From Xestospongia bergquistia (lineage: Eukaryota > Porifera > Demospongiae > Haplosclerida > Petrosiidae): 64,000 nucleotides of DNA. Where the stretch lies: positions 4,464,001-4,528,000 of the forward strand of contig OZ014416.1 of assembly GCA_963965975.1 (NCBI GenBank). The letters are read 5' to 3'. Shown piece by piece: positions 1 through 13,233 of the stretch. The translations under genes were made by a program, and so were the position numbers. The notes under the pieces are model-generated. The model did not search any database. It had not been told where the DNA came from and worked only from the letters and a program-made list of their open reading frames with translations. Numbering within the stretch: the first letter of the stretch is position 1; each line of letters opens with the position of its first letter.

Positions 1-690
1 AATTTTATATGGAGAATGTTACAAAAATAACACATTAAGATCAATAAATTGACTAAATCAAAAATTGGTCATGATGGGCAGTTTACAAGTTCTTGTAGTA
101 TGTACTTGATGGTACATCCTACTATCTTGACAGCACCAAAATTAACATAATGATTGCCACTGAAAAGAGTGTCTTCATCATTGTATAAATGCAAGCACTA
201 TACTATATAGTTTATAATAGACACCACATATAATATGTCTTTTTTCTGAGAAGTTATTTATTAAAGTACACAAATTGCAGCAACGTTCCAGAGAAATTAA
301 CAATCTTTGGAAAAAAGGAATCTAAGTGATTATGAATCAAAAAACCAATTAATATTAACAGTCATAAAACCAGTATATTGGCGAGGACGTTCTCTTCTGT
401 ACCATATACACCAGTATAGGGCTATAGGGAAGTAAAATGGATAGTAAAATTTTGTTAAATCCTAAGAAGGAAAGAAATATATTAACACACTATTATTGTA
501 CCTTTTATGTAGCAAAGCATGCTGATATACTGCAGAACTGTAATCGCTCACTGCCAAAAGCTCTTAGACATACTCTAATTAGGAATGTTCTATAGAAAAT
601 GTAAGCAATTACATTTAATATATATATAATATATATACCTCATTCAAGTTGAATTTGACATCTGACTCATTACATTTTTGCTAAGCATGT
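1..690. other. AT-rich DNA, no gene recognised
   Basis: This stretch is AT-rich with a short TA-rich tract near 620-640. I see no convincing exon, repeat unit or RNA gene on either strand. Confidence 0.5.
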
Positions 691-906
691 ATGTTAGTGA
701 GAAATGGCTTGGATTATTTAACAGCCCTTGAAATAGTGTTTAAAATATACAAAGGTCAGGCAATATCTAAAAGAGACCTTTTGCATTCCAGTGTTAACAA
801 GCATTTGGATATGCATTCTCCAACAATAACAGAAACTGTACAAATTGTTAAAAAAAGGAAAAAAAGAACAAAGAATAAAGTAAACCAATTAAAAAAGAGG
901 CTTTAG
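691..906 (+). CDS. hypothetical small ORF, possible terminal exon
   Basis: This is an open frame of 71 codons that I do not recognise. The first half is mixed in composition and the last third is strongly basic (KKRKKRTKNK), which would suit a nuclear localisation signal or simply reflect an A-rich stretch. There is no strong start context. A pyrimidine/AG tract just upstream (ending near 680) could be a splice acceptor, in which case this would be the last exon of a gene lying to the left. Base composition does not stand out from its neighbours. A chance frame is quite possible. Confidence 0.2.
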   Translation: MLVRNGLDYLTALEIVFKIYKGQAISKRDLLHSSVNKHLDMHSPTITETVQIVKKRKKRTKNKVNQLKKRL

Positions 907-1284
907 TATAACTGTAAAAAAAAACATTAAAATTATGAGGCTGGCCACAAGTGCTATGGTATTGATACAACTTTATGCCATCACAATTTCAAACTTTAGA
1001 ATCTACTAGTCAAACTAAAGAGCTACTATATTTTATACAGTTTAAAAAAGAATGAGCTGAGGATTGACAGTACTCTCAGTACATCATAGTTGATACCTAT
1101 GATGCTCCAGACGACCATCTTTTAATATCCATCTTTTAATATCCTAATATGCTCAAAATACATATTTTAATAGCCTAATATGCTCAAATCCATCTTTAAA
1201 TAGCCTAATATGATAAAAAAAACATCATTTAATGGCTTGATATGATCAAAATACACAATATAATGGCATATTATTCTCAAAATA
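907..1284. repeat. AT-rich spacer with short 31-bp tandem repeat
   Basis: From about 1118 to 1270 a unit of roughly 30-33 bases recurs four to five times, with the core TAATATGCTCAAAATACAT. It leads straight into the 28-bp minisatellite. The first 200 bases hold nothing recognisable. Confidence 0.6.
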
Positions 1285-4200
1285 ATTACATTAGGACACA
1301 AGAGACAGTACAGGGACAGTTATATTAGAACACAGTATATGGGACAGTTACATTAGAACACAGTAGATGGGACAGTTACGTTAGAATGCAATAAATAGGA
1401 CAGTTACATTAGGTCACAGTAGATGGAAGAGTTACAGAATAAATAGGAGTGCTACATTAGGACACAGTACATGTTAAGGTTACATTAGAACACAATTGAT
1501 AGGACAGTTATATTAGAACATAGAGATGGGACAATTACTTTAGAACACAGTAGACGGGAAAGTTACATTAGAACACAGTAGATAGCACTGTTACATTAGG
1601 ACACAGTAAACACGACAGTTATATTAGAACACAGTAAATGGGACAGTTATATTAGAACATAGTAGATGGGACAGTTACATTAGGACACAGTAGACAAGAG
1701 AGATACATAGGACACAGTAGACAGGACAGTTATATCAGAATATAGCCAACTGGACACAGTTATATTAGAACACAGTAGATAGCACTGTTACATTAGGACA
1801 CAGTAGACAGAACAGTTACAATAGGACATAGTAGACAGGAGAATTACATTAGAACACAGTAGATAGGACAGTTACATTAGGACACAGTAGACAGGATAAT
1901 AACTTTAGAACACATTAAATAGGACAGTTACATTAGATCACAGTAGAAGGGACGATTACTTTAGGACACAAACCTTAGAACACAGTAGATAGGACAGTTA
2001 CATTGGAACACAGTAGATAGGAAAATTACTTTACGACACATTAGATCAGACAGTTAGACGAGGACACGGTAATTTGGACAGTTACATTAGAGTGTAGTAG
2101 ATTGGATAATTACTTTAGAACACAGGAGATAGAACAGTTAGCTTAGAACACAGTAGATGGGACGGTTAATTAGAACTCAGCAGATTGGACGGTTACATTA
2201 GAACACAGTAGTTGGGATAGTTATATTAGGACACATTAGATGTGACAGTTACACTAAGACACAGTAGATGGGAAAGTTACTTTAGGACATAGTAGTTGGG
2301 ACAGTTACATTAGGATACAGTAGATTGGACAGTTTACATTAGAACACAGTAGATGAGACAGTTATATTAGAATATAGTAGATGGAAAAATTACCTTAGGA
2401 CACAGTAGATTGGACAGTTTACATTAGTTACTTTAGGACATAGTAGATGGGACAGTTACATTAGAACACAATAGAGAGGAGAGTTACATTAGAAGATAAG
2501 AGATGGGGTAGTTATATTAGAACATAGTAGATGAGACAGTTACTTTAGAACACAGTAGATATAGCACTGTTACATTAGGACATAGTAGACAGAACAGTTA
2601 CATCAGGACAAAGTAGACAAGACAATTACATTAGAACACAGTAGATAGGACAGTTACATTAGAACACAGTCGATGGCACTGTTACAATACAACACGGTAG
2701 ATGGAACAGTTACATTATGACACAGTAGACAGAACAGTTACATTAGAAGATAAGAGATGGGGTAGTTATATTAGAACATAGTAGATGAGACAGTTACTTT
2801 AGAACACAGTAGATATAGCACTGTTACATTAGGACATAGTAGACAGAACAGTTACATCAGGACAAAGTAGACAAGACAATTACATTAGAACACAGTAGAT
2901 AGGACAGTTACATTAGAACACAGTCGATGGCACTGTTACAATACAACAGTGTAGATGGAACAGTTACATTATGACACAGTAGACATAACAGTTACATTAG
3001 AACACAATAGATGGGACAGTTACATTAGAACACAGTAGATGGAACAGTTACTTTAGGACACAGTAGATTGGACGGTTACATTAGAACACAGTAGTTGGGA
3101 CAGTTACATTGGGACACATTAGATTGGACAATTACTTTTGGACACATTAGATCGAACAGTTAGATGACGACACAATAGATTGGATGGTTACATTAAAACG
3201 TAGTAGATCAGACAGTTACTTTAGAATACACTAGATGGAACAGTTAGGTTAGAACACAGTAGATTGGACAGTTACAGTAGAACACAGTAGATGGAACAGT
3301 TACATTACAACACAATAGACAGCATGGTTACATTAGAACACAGTAGTTGGGACATTTACCTTTGGTCAGAGTAGATTGGACAGTTACGTTAGGACACAGT
3401 AGATGGAACAGTCACTTTAAAACTCAGTAGATGGACAGTTGCTTTAGAACACAGTAGATGAGACTGTTACGTTAGAATAGTGTAGATGGGACAATTACTT
3501 TAGGACACAGTAGATGGACAGGTACATCAGGACATAATAGACAGGAGAGTTACATTATAACACAATAGACAGTAGAATTACATTAGAACACAGTAGATGG
3601 GATAGTTACTATAGAACAAAGTAGGTATGATAATTGCACAAAACAGTTCCATTAGGACACAGTAGATGGGACAATTACTATAGGACACAGTAGTTGGGAC
3701 AGTTACATTGGGACACAGCAGATGGGAAAGTAATATTAGGACACAGTAGGTGGGAGAGGTACATTAGAACACAGTAGATGGGAAAATTACTTTAGGACAC
3801 AACAGATGGGACAGTTGTATTAACACACAATAGAGAGGAGAGGTACATTAGAACACAGTAGATGGGACAGTTACTATAGGACACAGTAGACAGGACAGTT
3901 ACATTAGAACACGGTAGATGGGAGAGTTACATTAGAACACAGTAGACAGGAGAGTACATTAGAACACAGGAGATAGGACGGTTGCATTAGAAAGATGGGA
4001 CAGTTACATTAAAACACAGTAGATGGTACAGTTAAATTAGAAAGCAGTGGATGGGAGAGTTACAGTAGGATAAAGTGGAGAGGAGAGTTAGATTAGAACA
4101 CTGTAGATGGGACAATTACATCATGACACAGTATATAGAACAGTTACATTTGGACACAGTAAATGGGACAGTCACATTAGAACACAGCAGATGAGACAGT

Positions 4201-4336
4201 TATGTTAGAGCACAGTAGATGGGACAGTCACATTAGAACACAGCAGATGAGAAAGTTACGTTAGAGCACAGTAGATGGGACAGTCACATTAGAACACAGT
4301 ATATGGGAGATTTACATTAGGACACAGTAGAGAAGA
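1285..4336. repeat. 28-bp minisatellite, block 1
   Basis: Degenerate tandem copies of a 28-base unit with core GGGACAGTTACATTAGAACA followed by CAGTAGAT, about 109 copies. Units vary by point changes and small indels. A segment of about 254 bases (nine units) starting at 2483 is repeated almost unchanged at 2737. Near 4160-4300 a 56-base two-unit repeat is amplified. Because 28 is not a multiple of three, each unit shifts the frame, so frames here are not genes. Confidence 0.93.
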
Positions 4337-5683
4337 ACTACTAATGATTACAAGATGGAATGTACTGGTTACCAAAGTTAATGCTAAAAGTACTAGAGAT
4401 GAAAGATATTCTAGTACTGCAGACAGTTGACTGGCTCTACTGTAATAATTTAAAAGAAGATTTTGGTTAAATACTGTTATACATTTTATATAGAGGATGC
4501 TATTAAGGTTATAGTGTAGGTTTTAACATTTAACCCTTGAGTGAGCTATAAAAGCAAGTTCTATACAGTACATGCACTAGACCTATACTCTATGCTAGTA
4601 AAAAGAATGCTAAGACATATCATATTATACGTGTACTTTAAGGCTCATTGCATAGTCTAAGCATGCAGAAAAAATAGGTTAATATCGATGTATGTACCAA
4701 ATTATAAGCTGTAGAAAACTAAGATAAAGGCTTGTCAGTTAAGACATGCATATACATATATTTGTGATTACAGTTACTCTTGACTAAATTTTGTTACTTC
4801 TCAGATCACATTCTTTGTTGTAGAAACAAAGCACCAACATCACTGTAGAGATAGTAAAAAAATTATTTCACAACAGTTATCAGAGAATTATATCATAAGT
4901 AAAATTTACTTAATATTAATATTATCCAATATCATTAAGTGATTAATATAGCTTACAAGATGTTGGTGAGACTGAGAGACTCCAGGAGATAGATAATCCG
5001 TGATATAGAGCAACAACCATAGAAAAGAAACAAATACATTATTTGTCCTAACTCACCATTAATAGCAACATCATCTTCAATATATGTTCCTAAATGATTA
5101 TAAATTTATTATATACCAATATCTGCTATCAGGTATAACTTACCACTAGCCATTTTTTTCTTTCTGTAATGTGTATATATGTAAAAATAACAATGTTTAT
5201 TTTGTTAAAAATTTATATATAACTCACCATTATATTGTTGTGGTTGTATATATTAAAATATGTAGCTAAGAGATCACCAGTAATATGATAATTAATAAAA
5301 ATATTTGCATGTACAATATATCAAACTTACAAGGTAACAGTTGAGAGAAAATGACCAGATCATCTTAGAAGATAAAAATTTAACTACATAACAGAATATA
5401 TAGTGTTGGGTAACATTGGTTCGAATGTTATATACATAACTCACAACCAGTTTGGTGTGACTAGATATATAACATTAAATGAACGCATAGTAACAAACAA
5501 TGATCATGTACTTAATAGGTAAACAGCTAATAAAATTATGCTTAGAAAAATGAATTGAGGCACATAAATTACAATCAAAAATGGCTAAATATTTATGCAT
5601 AATAAAAAATCAATATCAGGACATTAACAATTCTAGCTAACAATAAGTAACCAGTAGATTTAATACGATATAACAAGTTTGAA
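4337..5683. other. AT-rich spacer between two minisatellite blocks
   Basis: This is single-copy looking AT-rich DNA separating two blocks of the same 28-bp family. I find no exon or transposon end. A tRNA B-box-like string near 5418 has no A box or cloverleaf. Confidence 0.5.
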
Positions 5684-8600
5684 AAGACAGGATGGTTGGT
5701 TACATAAGCACACAGTAAAGAAGACAGCTACATTAGAAAACAACAGACAGAACAGTCACATTAGGATAAATTAGACAAGAAAATTACATTAGGACAATTT
5801 AGAAGGAGCAATTAAATTAGGACAAGTAGATGGGACAGTTAAATGAACATACCGTAGACAATAAAGTTACATTAGGTCACAGCAGATGGAACAATTACAT
5901 TAGGACACATTAGACAGGACTGATAGACAGATGAGACAATTATGTTAGGACAGAATAGAAGGGACGATTATATTAGGATAGAGTAGACAAGACAGGTACA
6001 TTAGAACACAATAGACAAGAGTCATATTAGGACATAGTAGATGGGACAATTATATAGGGACACAGTAGATAGGAATATTACTTTAGTACACAGTAGACAG
6101 GACAAATACATTAGGAGACAGTAAATGGAAAAATGACATTAGGTCACAGGAGATACTAGGACACAGTAGATGGGACAGTTACAATAATACACAGTAGACA
6201 AGACAGATATTTACATAATGACAACGTAGACCTGATAATTATGTTAGGACACACCAGAGAAGACAGTTCCATTATGACACAATAGACTAGATGGTTACAT
6301 TGGGACACAGTAGTTAGAACAATTATTTTAGGATACAGTAGATGGCAAAATTATATCAGGACACAGTAGGTTGCATAGTTACATTAGACACAATAGACAG
6401 GACAATTAAATAAAGACACAGTAGATGGGACAATTATGCTAGGATACAGTAGAAGGGAAACTTACATCAGGATAGAGCAGATGGGACAATTATGTTAAGA
6501 CATACCACATGGGACAGTTACGTTCGTACATTGAAGTTAGGACAATTACATTACAGCAGAGTAGACAGGATGTTACATTAGGACACAGTAAATGGGAAAG
6601 ATACATTAGCACACAGTAGACGGGTCAATTATACTAGGACACAGTAGATGGGATAGTTACAATAGGACACAGTAGACAAGACAGATAGTTACATAATGAC
6701 AACGTAGACCTGATAATTATGTTAGGACACACCAGACAAGACTGTTTCATTATGACACAGTAGACTAGATGGTTACATTGGGACACAGTAGTTAGAACAA
6801 TTATTTTAGGACGCAGTAGATGGCAATATTATATCAGGACACAGTAGGTTGCATAGTCACATTAGACACAATAGACAGGACAATTAAATAAGGACACAGT
6901 AGATGGGACAATTATGCTAGAATACAGTAGAAGGGAAACTTACATCAGGATAGAGCAGATGGGACAATTATGTTAAGACATACTACATGGGACAGTTACA
7001 TTTGTACACAGAAAATAGGACAATTACATTACAGCAGAGTAGACAGGATGTTACATTAGGACACAGTAAATGGGACAGATACATTAGCACACAGTAGACG
7101 GGTCAATTATACTAGGACACAGTAGATGGGACACTTACAATAGGACACAGTAGACAAGACAGTTAGTTACGTTATAACAACTTAGACCTGACAATTATGT
7201 TAGGACACACCAGACAAGGCAGTAACATTAAGACACAGTAGACCAGATGGTTACATTGGGACACAGTAGTTAGAACAATTATATTATGACACAGTAGATG
7301 GCAAAATTATACCAGGACACAGTAGGTTGCATAGTTACATTAGACACAACTGACAGGACAATTAAATTAGGACACAGTAGATGGAACAATTACATTACAA
7401 CACAGTAGACAATTAGGGCACAGTAAATGGGACAGTTACGTTAGTACATAGTAGATGGGACAATTATACTGGGACACAGTAGATGGGATTGTTACGATAG
7501 GACACAGTAGACAAGGTAGTTCGTTACATTATCACAACGTAGACCTGATAATTATGTTAGGACAAACTAGACAGAACATTACATTAGGACACAGTAGACA
7601 GGATGTTACATTAGGACACAGTAAATGGAACAGTTACATTAGCACACACTAGGCAGGCTGAATATACTAGTACACAGTAGATGGGACAGTTACAATGGGA
7701 CACAGTAGACAAGACAGTTAGCTACATTATGACACAGTAGACCTGATAGTTACATTGGAACAATTATGTTAGGACACAGTGGATGGGAAAATTATACCAG
7801 GACACAATACCTTGCATACTTACATTAGACACAATTGGCAGGACAATAAAATTAGGATACAATAGATGGGACAATTACATTACAACACTGCAGACAGGAT
7901 GTTACATTAGGACACAGTAAATGGGATAGATACATTAGCACACAGTAGACGGGTCAATTATACTAGGACACAGTAGATGGGATAGTTACAATAGGACACA
8001 GTAGACATGACAGATTGTTATATAATGACAACGTAGACCTGATAATTATGTTACACCAGACAAGAGAGTTCCATTATGACACAGTAGAGCAGATGGTTAT
8101 ATTGGGACACAGTAGTTAGAACAATTATTTTAGGACACAGTAGATGGCAAAATTATATCAGGACACAGTAGGTTGCATAGTTACATTAGACACAATAGAC
8201 GGGACAATTAAATAAGGACACAGTAGATGGGAAAATTATGCTAGGATACAGTAGAAGGGAAACTTACATCAGGATAGAGCAGATGGGACAATTATGTTAA
8301 GACATACCACATGGGACAGTTACGTTCGTACATTGAAGTTAGGACAATTACATTACAGCAGAGTAGACAGGATGTTACATTAGGACACAGTAAATGGGAA
8401 AGATACATTAGCACACAGTAGACGGGTCAATTATACTAGGACACAGTAGATGGGATAGTTACAATAGGACACAGTAGACAAGACAGATAGTTACATAATG
8501 ACAATGTAGACCTGATAATTATGTTAGGACACACCAGAGAAGACAGTTCCATTATGACACAGTAGACTAGATGGTTACATTGGGACACAGTAGTTAGAAC

Positions 8601-9790
8601 AATTATTTTAGGACACAGTAGATGGCAAAATTATATCAGGACACAGTAGGTTGCATAGTCACATTAGACACAATAGACAGGACAATTAAATAAGGACACA
8701 GTAGATGGGACAATTATGCTAGAATACAGTAGAAGGGAAACTTACATCAGGATAGAGCAGATGGGACAATTATGTTAAGACATACTACATGGGACAGTTA
8801 CATTTGTACACAGAAAATAGGACAATTACATTACAGCAGAGTAGACAGGATGTTACATTAGGACACAGTAAATGGGACACTTAAGATAGGACACAGTAGA
8901 CAAGACAGTAAGTTACGTTATGACAACTTAGACCTGATAATTATGTTAGGACACACCAGACAAGGCAGTAACATTAAGACACAGTAGACCAGATGGTTAC
9001 ATTGGGACACAGTAGTTAGAACAATTATATTAGGACACCGTAGATAGCAAAATTACACCAGGACACAGTTGGTTGCATAGTTACATTAGACACAACTGAC
9101 AGGACAATTAAAGTAGGACACAGTAGATGGAACAATTACATTACAACACAGTAGACAATTAGGACACAGTAAATGGGACAGTTATGTTAGGACATAGTAG
9201 ATGGGACAATTATACTGGGACACAGTAGATGGGATTGTTATGATAGGACACAGTAGACAAGGTAGTTAGTTACATTATCACAATGTAGACCTGATAATTA
9301 TGTTAGGACACACTAGACAGAACATTACATTATGACACAGCAGACCAGATGGTTACATAGGGACATAGTACTTAGAACAATTACATTAGGACACAGTAGA
9401 TGGTAAATTATACCAGGACACTGTAGGTTGCATAGTAACATTAGACCCAATTGACAGGACAATTAAATTAGGACACAGTAGATAGGACAATTACATTACA
9501 ACACAGTAGACAGGACGTTACATTAGGACACAGTAAATGGAATACTTATATTAGGATACAGCAGACGAAAAAATTAAACTATGACATATTAGATGGGGCA
9601 GTTACAATAGGTCACAGTAGACAAGACAGTTAGTTACATTATGACACAGTAGACCTGATGGTTACATTGGAACAATTACGTTAGTACACAGTACATGGAA
9701 AAATTATACTGGGACACTGTAGGTTGCGTATTTACATTAGACACAATTGATAGGACAATTAAAGGACAATGTAAAGAAATAACAAGACAG
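5684..9790. repeat. 28-bp minisatellite, block 2, with higher-order repeat
   Basis: The same 28-base family as block 1, about 146 copies, mostly with CAGTAGACAGGACA variants. It has a higher-order period: the marker ACAGTAGACA before GTAGACCTGATAATTATG recurs at 6191, 6669, 7147, 7998, 8471 and 8893. Adjacent spacings are about 478, 478, 473 and 422 bases, so roughly 17 units make one super-unit. Open frames such as 7455-7652 are artefacts of the array. Confidence 0.93.
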
Positions 9791-10021
9791 TGTTAGTGTG
9801 ATATATTAGGAGGAATGACTGAAATACAATTAAGTTTAGACTGTCCTTATGATAAAAGGAACAATAAACAGATGTTTAATATTTTATGATATGCTTATAT
9901 TATATATAAATATATATTAAAACAGTGCGAATATAGGGCAATAAATAAATTTAATGGGTGGTAGTAACTACATTTATATTGTTCATATAGCAGGTTTATA
10001 GGGAATATAATATACTATGAA
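9791..10021. other. AT-rich flank of minisatellite
   Basis: This short AT-rich stretch leads from the decaying edge of the minisatellite into the 388-bp duplication. Nothing else is seen. Confidence 0.4.
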
Positions 10022-10797
10022 ACCAATTTACTATAGTGAAAGGATAATAGGCTCTCAATAATAGAGATATCAATATGCTGTAATGCACTACACAACAAGT
10101 GCAAGAGAAGAGAAATTGTCTGACCATTACATGCTGATACTGATACAAAAGTAGACACAATGGGGATAAATAAGCTTGTACTAAATAAATACACTTGAAT
10201 AATTTTATTCAGACTTGCTACATTGTACTAGTATTTGTTACTAAAGTGTATATATTACAGAGAAAAGGACTAGTAAGAGATATTATGCTTAAAAATGACT
10301 TATGATAGGCTTAGTTCAGATAACACATGCACTAAAACTAAGGGCTAAAGCTCACTGAATTTATAAGTTAAGTTGGGCAAGCTAGATATACTAACACACA
10401 TGGAGTACTAACAATTTACTATAATGAAAGGATAATAGGCTATCAATAATAGAGATATCTGTATGCTATAATGCATTACACAACAAGTGCAAGAGAAGAG
10501 GAATTGTTTGACCATTACAAGCTAATATGGATACAAAAGTAGACACAATGGGGGTAAATAGGCTTGTACTAAATAAATACACTTGAATAATTTTATTCAG
10601 ACTTGCTACATTGTGCTAAATGTACTGGTTACTAAAGTCTATATATTACAGAGAAAAGGACTAGTGAGATATTATGCTTAAAAATGACTTATAACAGGCT
10701 TAGTTCAGATAACAGATGCACTAAAACTAAGGACTAAAGCTCATTGAATATAAAATATAAGTTGGGCAAGCCAGATATACTAACACACATGGAGTAC
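10022..10797. repeat. tandem duplication of a 388-bp unit
   Basis: Two adjacent copies (about 10022-10409 and 10410-10797) with many shared blocks, for example AAAGGATAATAGGCT near 10039 and 10427, and TAACACACATGGAGTAC closing both copies. They differ by scattered substitutions and small indels. I recognise no coding content. Confidence 0.85.
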
Positions 10798-11130
10798 TGC
10801 TACTCTGACCGTATTTGTTACTACTGTCTTTCTCTTTTGTTGTAGCCAGGAACATCATTGTCTCAGATTTACTCCAGAGAACACTGTCAAATGACGTGGC
10901 TGAATGGAATCCAGTTCCTTATTGTGTCTTGCTAAACACCCAGCAGAAGTAAAGCCCTGATAAACTGGTTGTTAAAATGAAGTTTTGTTACTGCTGTCTT
11001 TCTCTTTTGTTGTTAACATCATTGTCTCAGATTTACTCCAGAGAACACTTGTCAAATCACTTGGCTGTATGGAATCCAGTTCCTTCTTCTGTCTTGCTAA
11101 ACAGCCCTGCAGAAGTAAAGTCTTGACACA
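10798..11130. repeat. two copies of a ~150-bp exon-like segment
   Basis: Two copies spaced 170 bases apart (from about 10814 and 10984) share TTTGTTACTRCTGTCTTTCTC and the following ~130 bases. In the first copy a good acceptor (TTTCTCTTTTGTTGTAG) precedes an open stretch beginning PGTSLSQIYSREHCQMTWLN that stops soon after. The second copy has lost the acceptor AG. It could be a duplicated terminal exon or a non-coding repeat. I do not recognise the peptide. Confidence 0.5.
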
Positions 11131-11178
11131 CATAAAATGAAGTAATGCCGTCTAAGTTTATTAATTTCTAGTACAAAT

Positions 11179-11246
11179 TTGGCGCCACTAGTGTGACTAA
11201 TCGAACTGAGCATGCTCAGTTGATCATGGATATTGCGCCATGATAG
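11179..11246. promoter_or_regulatory. palindrome-rich module, candidate promoter element
   Basis: TTGGCGCCACTAGTG is followed by the perfect 18-base palindrome AACTGAGCATGCTCAGTT (11204-11221). Next comes an inverted pair ATCATGG/CCATGAT (11223-11229 and 11238-11244). A diverged copy with the same order is at 40847-40890. It lies about 800 bases before a possible first exon at 12019. Palindromes of this kind are typical sites for dimeric DNA-binding proteins. It could instead be a transposon end. Confidence 0.4.
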
Positions 11247-11900
11247 TAACAACAATATAACTCCCTATATCTTATCTAATACACAATGAACGTTGTCTGT
11301 CTGAATATAAGTTTATTAATCACAAATATATGAAGACCTGCCATTGTGTTGCAGTACGTCATCACCTCGTTACAATGGGTGAAGTTGCTCAATTTAACTC
11401 CCTATATCTTATCTAGCATTTGGACCAATTGAGGAACACAAGCCAGCAAACTATATGATTTATTAAGTATGCTTCAAAATGAAGAATAGTATAAATATAA
11501 AATGATATCAATATAACAAGATATTAATATTAACATAAATAAAATCAGTTTCATTGATGTACAGATCTGTAATTTTACAGTTTACAGTCAATGACTAAGA
11601 TATGGTAAGTCTATGAAATTGACTTTCTTTAAACTATGCCATCTAGAATTATAATAAGAGGATGACTACTTAATAACAACTGCTGAGCAGTAGTTCCAAT
11701 AAAGTCACAGGATCACGGACAAGAATGTCAGACATCATATACATCCAATATAAGCTGATACTATTTCTACTGTGTTTCAATTTGCACAAATGCTTTCGTT
11801 ATCTAATGGAATTAATTAAGAAATAATACAGTTATATTTTAACAGCTATTCTCACTTACATTTCATGTAATAAATGAAGGGATATGACAATAATCTCTCT
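11247..11900. other. AT-rich DNA with one short repeated motif
   Basis: The motif AACTCCCTATATCTTATCTA occurs twice (about 11260 and 11397). Otherwise I see no gene or transposon end. Confidence 0.4.
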
Positions 11901-12018
11901 CTGACTTAGTAGCCATTTTGTTATGGGCGTGCCAACAGAAGCACTAGCCACACCTTCCTTCCACTAGTTGTACACCACATGAGTATCAGGAGACCTGCTG
12001 CACCAAACATAAAGAACC

Positions 12019-12063
12019 ATGGCTGCCTGGAGAGCACGTAGCTGGCTCGGAGTCAACCATTTA
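12019..12063 (+). CDS. candidate first coding exon (15 codons)
   Basis: An ATG in strong context (ACCATGG) opens 15 codons reading MAAWRARSWLGVNHL and ends at a good donor, GTGAGTA. The 100 bases upstream are richer in G and C than the surroundings, as expected of a 5' UTR. The exon ends in phase 0. The next good acceptor (TTCTTTTATTCATTTAG, ending 12428) leads in phase 0 into the transposase helix-turn-helix frame at 12429. A spliced product joining the two would be open. Whether that is a real host-transposon fusion, the transposon's own first exon, or chance cannot be decided from sequence alone. Confidence 0.35.
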
Positions 12064-12428
12064 GTGAGTATATTGCTAAAAGAAGTATTGAAATAATTAT
12101 GTAACATTCAGTAATTAATGTTGTACATATATCTCTTAATATAAGGCTGGATATATTCCATGCATCATATCTAACATGAAATTGGTCAACTTTGAGCTAT
12201 GTACAGCATGATACCCAGACCTAAATGTTTCCTGATGTTTGTAGGTCTGTGTATGAGATTATGTGGAGTTTGACTTCTGGTTTGGTCATTGTCACAAAAT
12301 TCAGTAATAGGTAACATCCTTCATTTCAAGATTGATAATTAGAGACAATCAATATGAAAGTGTATATCAATGACTTTAAAATTCACAGTATATTAAGTTA
12401 TATGTGACTTGTTCTTTTATTCATTTAG

Positions 12429-13233
12429 ACTAATTCAATGAGATATCTAATTACAACATTACCAACAAAGAGATACAAAGTCTCCAGATGCCTGTTAGTT
12501 GATGATTTTTATTGTGAAGCCATGAGACGAAAAATATACCACCTCTATCAGACCAAAGAGCACGTGATACTGTCCAAGTTGCTTCTTGTCTTAAAAGAGG
12601 ATAACCTCTTTCATGGTCAGAGGTCAGCCCTCAACATCTTGCTAATGGAAACGGGTTTCAATTGAGTCACCATGACATTTCTTATGATGCCCATTAATAT
12701 TGCACTTTATAGACATAAGAGACAGATGCCACTAGTACGTACAACCTCTCATTATTGAACAGAGGCACACTTACCTTCGTTGAAAGGTGAAGAATCGCCA
12801 AGAGAATAGGCCAGTTGTTTACCTTGATGAAACCTGGTGCAATGCTCATGATGGTAAAGAATGTGATTGGGTTGAGAGGGATGATGTGACTGGCAGAACT
12901 CTTGGTGGTATAAAAAGGCCTCCTGGGAACGGTTGCATAGCTTATTATTCTTGGAGCTTTTCGTGAGATTGGTTGGATTCCTAATACCACTCTCATATTC
13001 AGATCCAAAAAAATACTGGTGATTATCATGATGAGTGCTGATCATTTTGAGGAGTGGTTTGGTACCAAACTTTTCCCAAATATTCCACCTAACAGTCTTA
13101 TTGTCATGGATAATGGCTCATATCATAGTCATCGTAGTGACCCTGTTCCAGTCAAAAGTTGGACAAAGCAAAAGATGCAAGATTGGCTTCAGGCAAAGGG
13201 AGTTGAATTCCCAACAAATGCCTTGAAATATTG
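12429..13233 (+). pseudogene. IS630/Tc1-like DDE transposase, decayed
   Basis: This is a remnant of a transposase of the IS630/Tc1-mariner type with a DDE_3-like core. The frame 12438-12662 carries the N-terminal helix-turn-helix region (MRRKIYHLYQTKEHVILSKL, then LKEDNLFHGQRSAL). The catalytic part is spread over other frames: RPVVYLDETWCNAH near 12815-12856 holds the first Asp; LPPN-type PNIPPNSLIVMDNGSYHS near 13078-13131 holds the second. Stops and frame changes occur near 12664, 12780, 12957 and 13010-13035. The region that would supply the last acidic residue is missing after 13233. It cannot encode an active enzyme. Terminal inverted repeats were not found. Confidence 0.85.

Noticed and set aside
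5410..5430. tRNA B-box-like GGTTCGAATGT
   Set aside because: No A box, acceptor stem or cloverleaf around it.
7455..7652. 65-codon open frame
   Set aside because: It lies fully in the 28-bp minisatellite; three units give one 28-residue period by chance.
1285..9790. CRISPR-like array of 28-bp repeats
   Set aside because: Units follow one another without unique spacers, are degenerate, and there are no cas genes; it is a eukaryotic minisatellite.
12694..13045. Two minus-strand frames of 97 and 111 codons
   Set aside because: Shadows of the plus-strand transposase, whose motifs are clear on the other strand.
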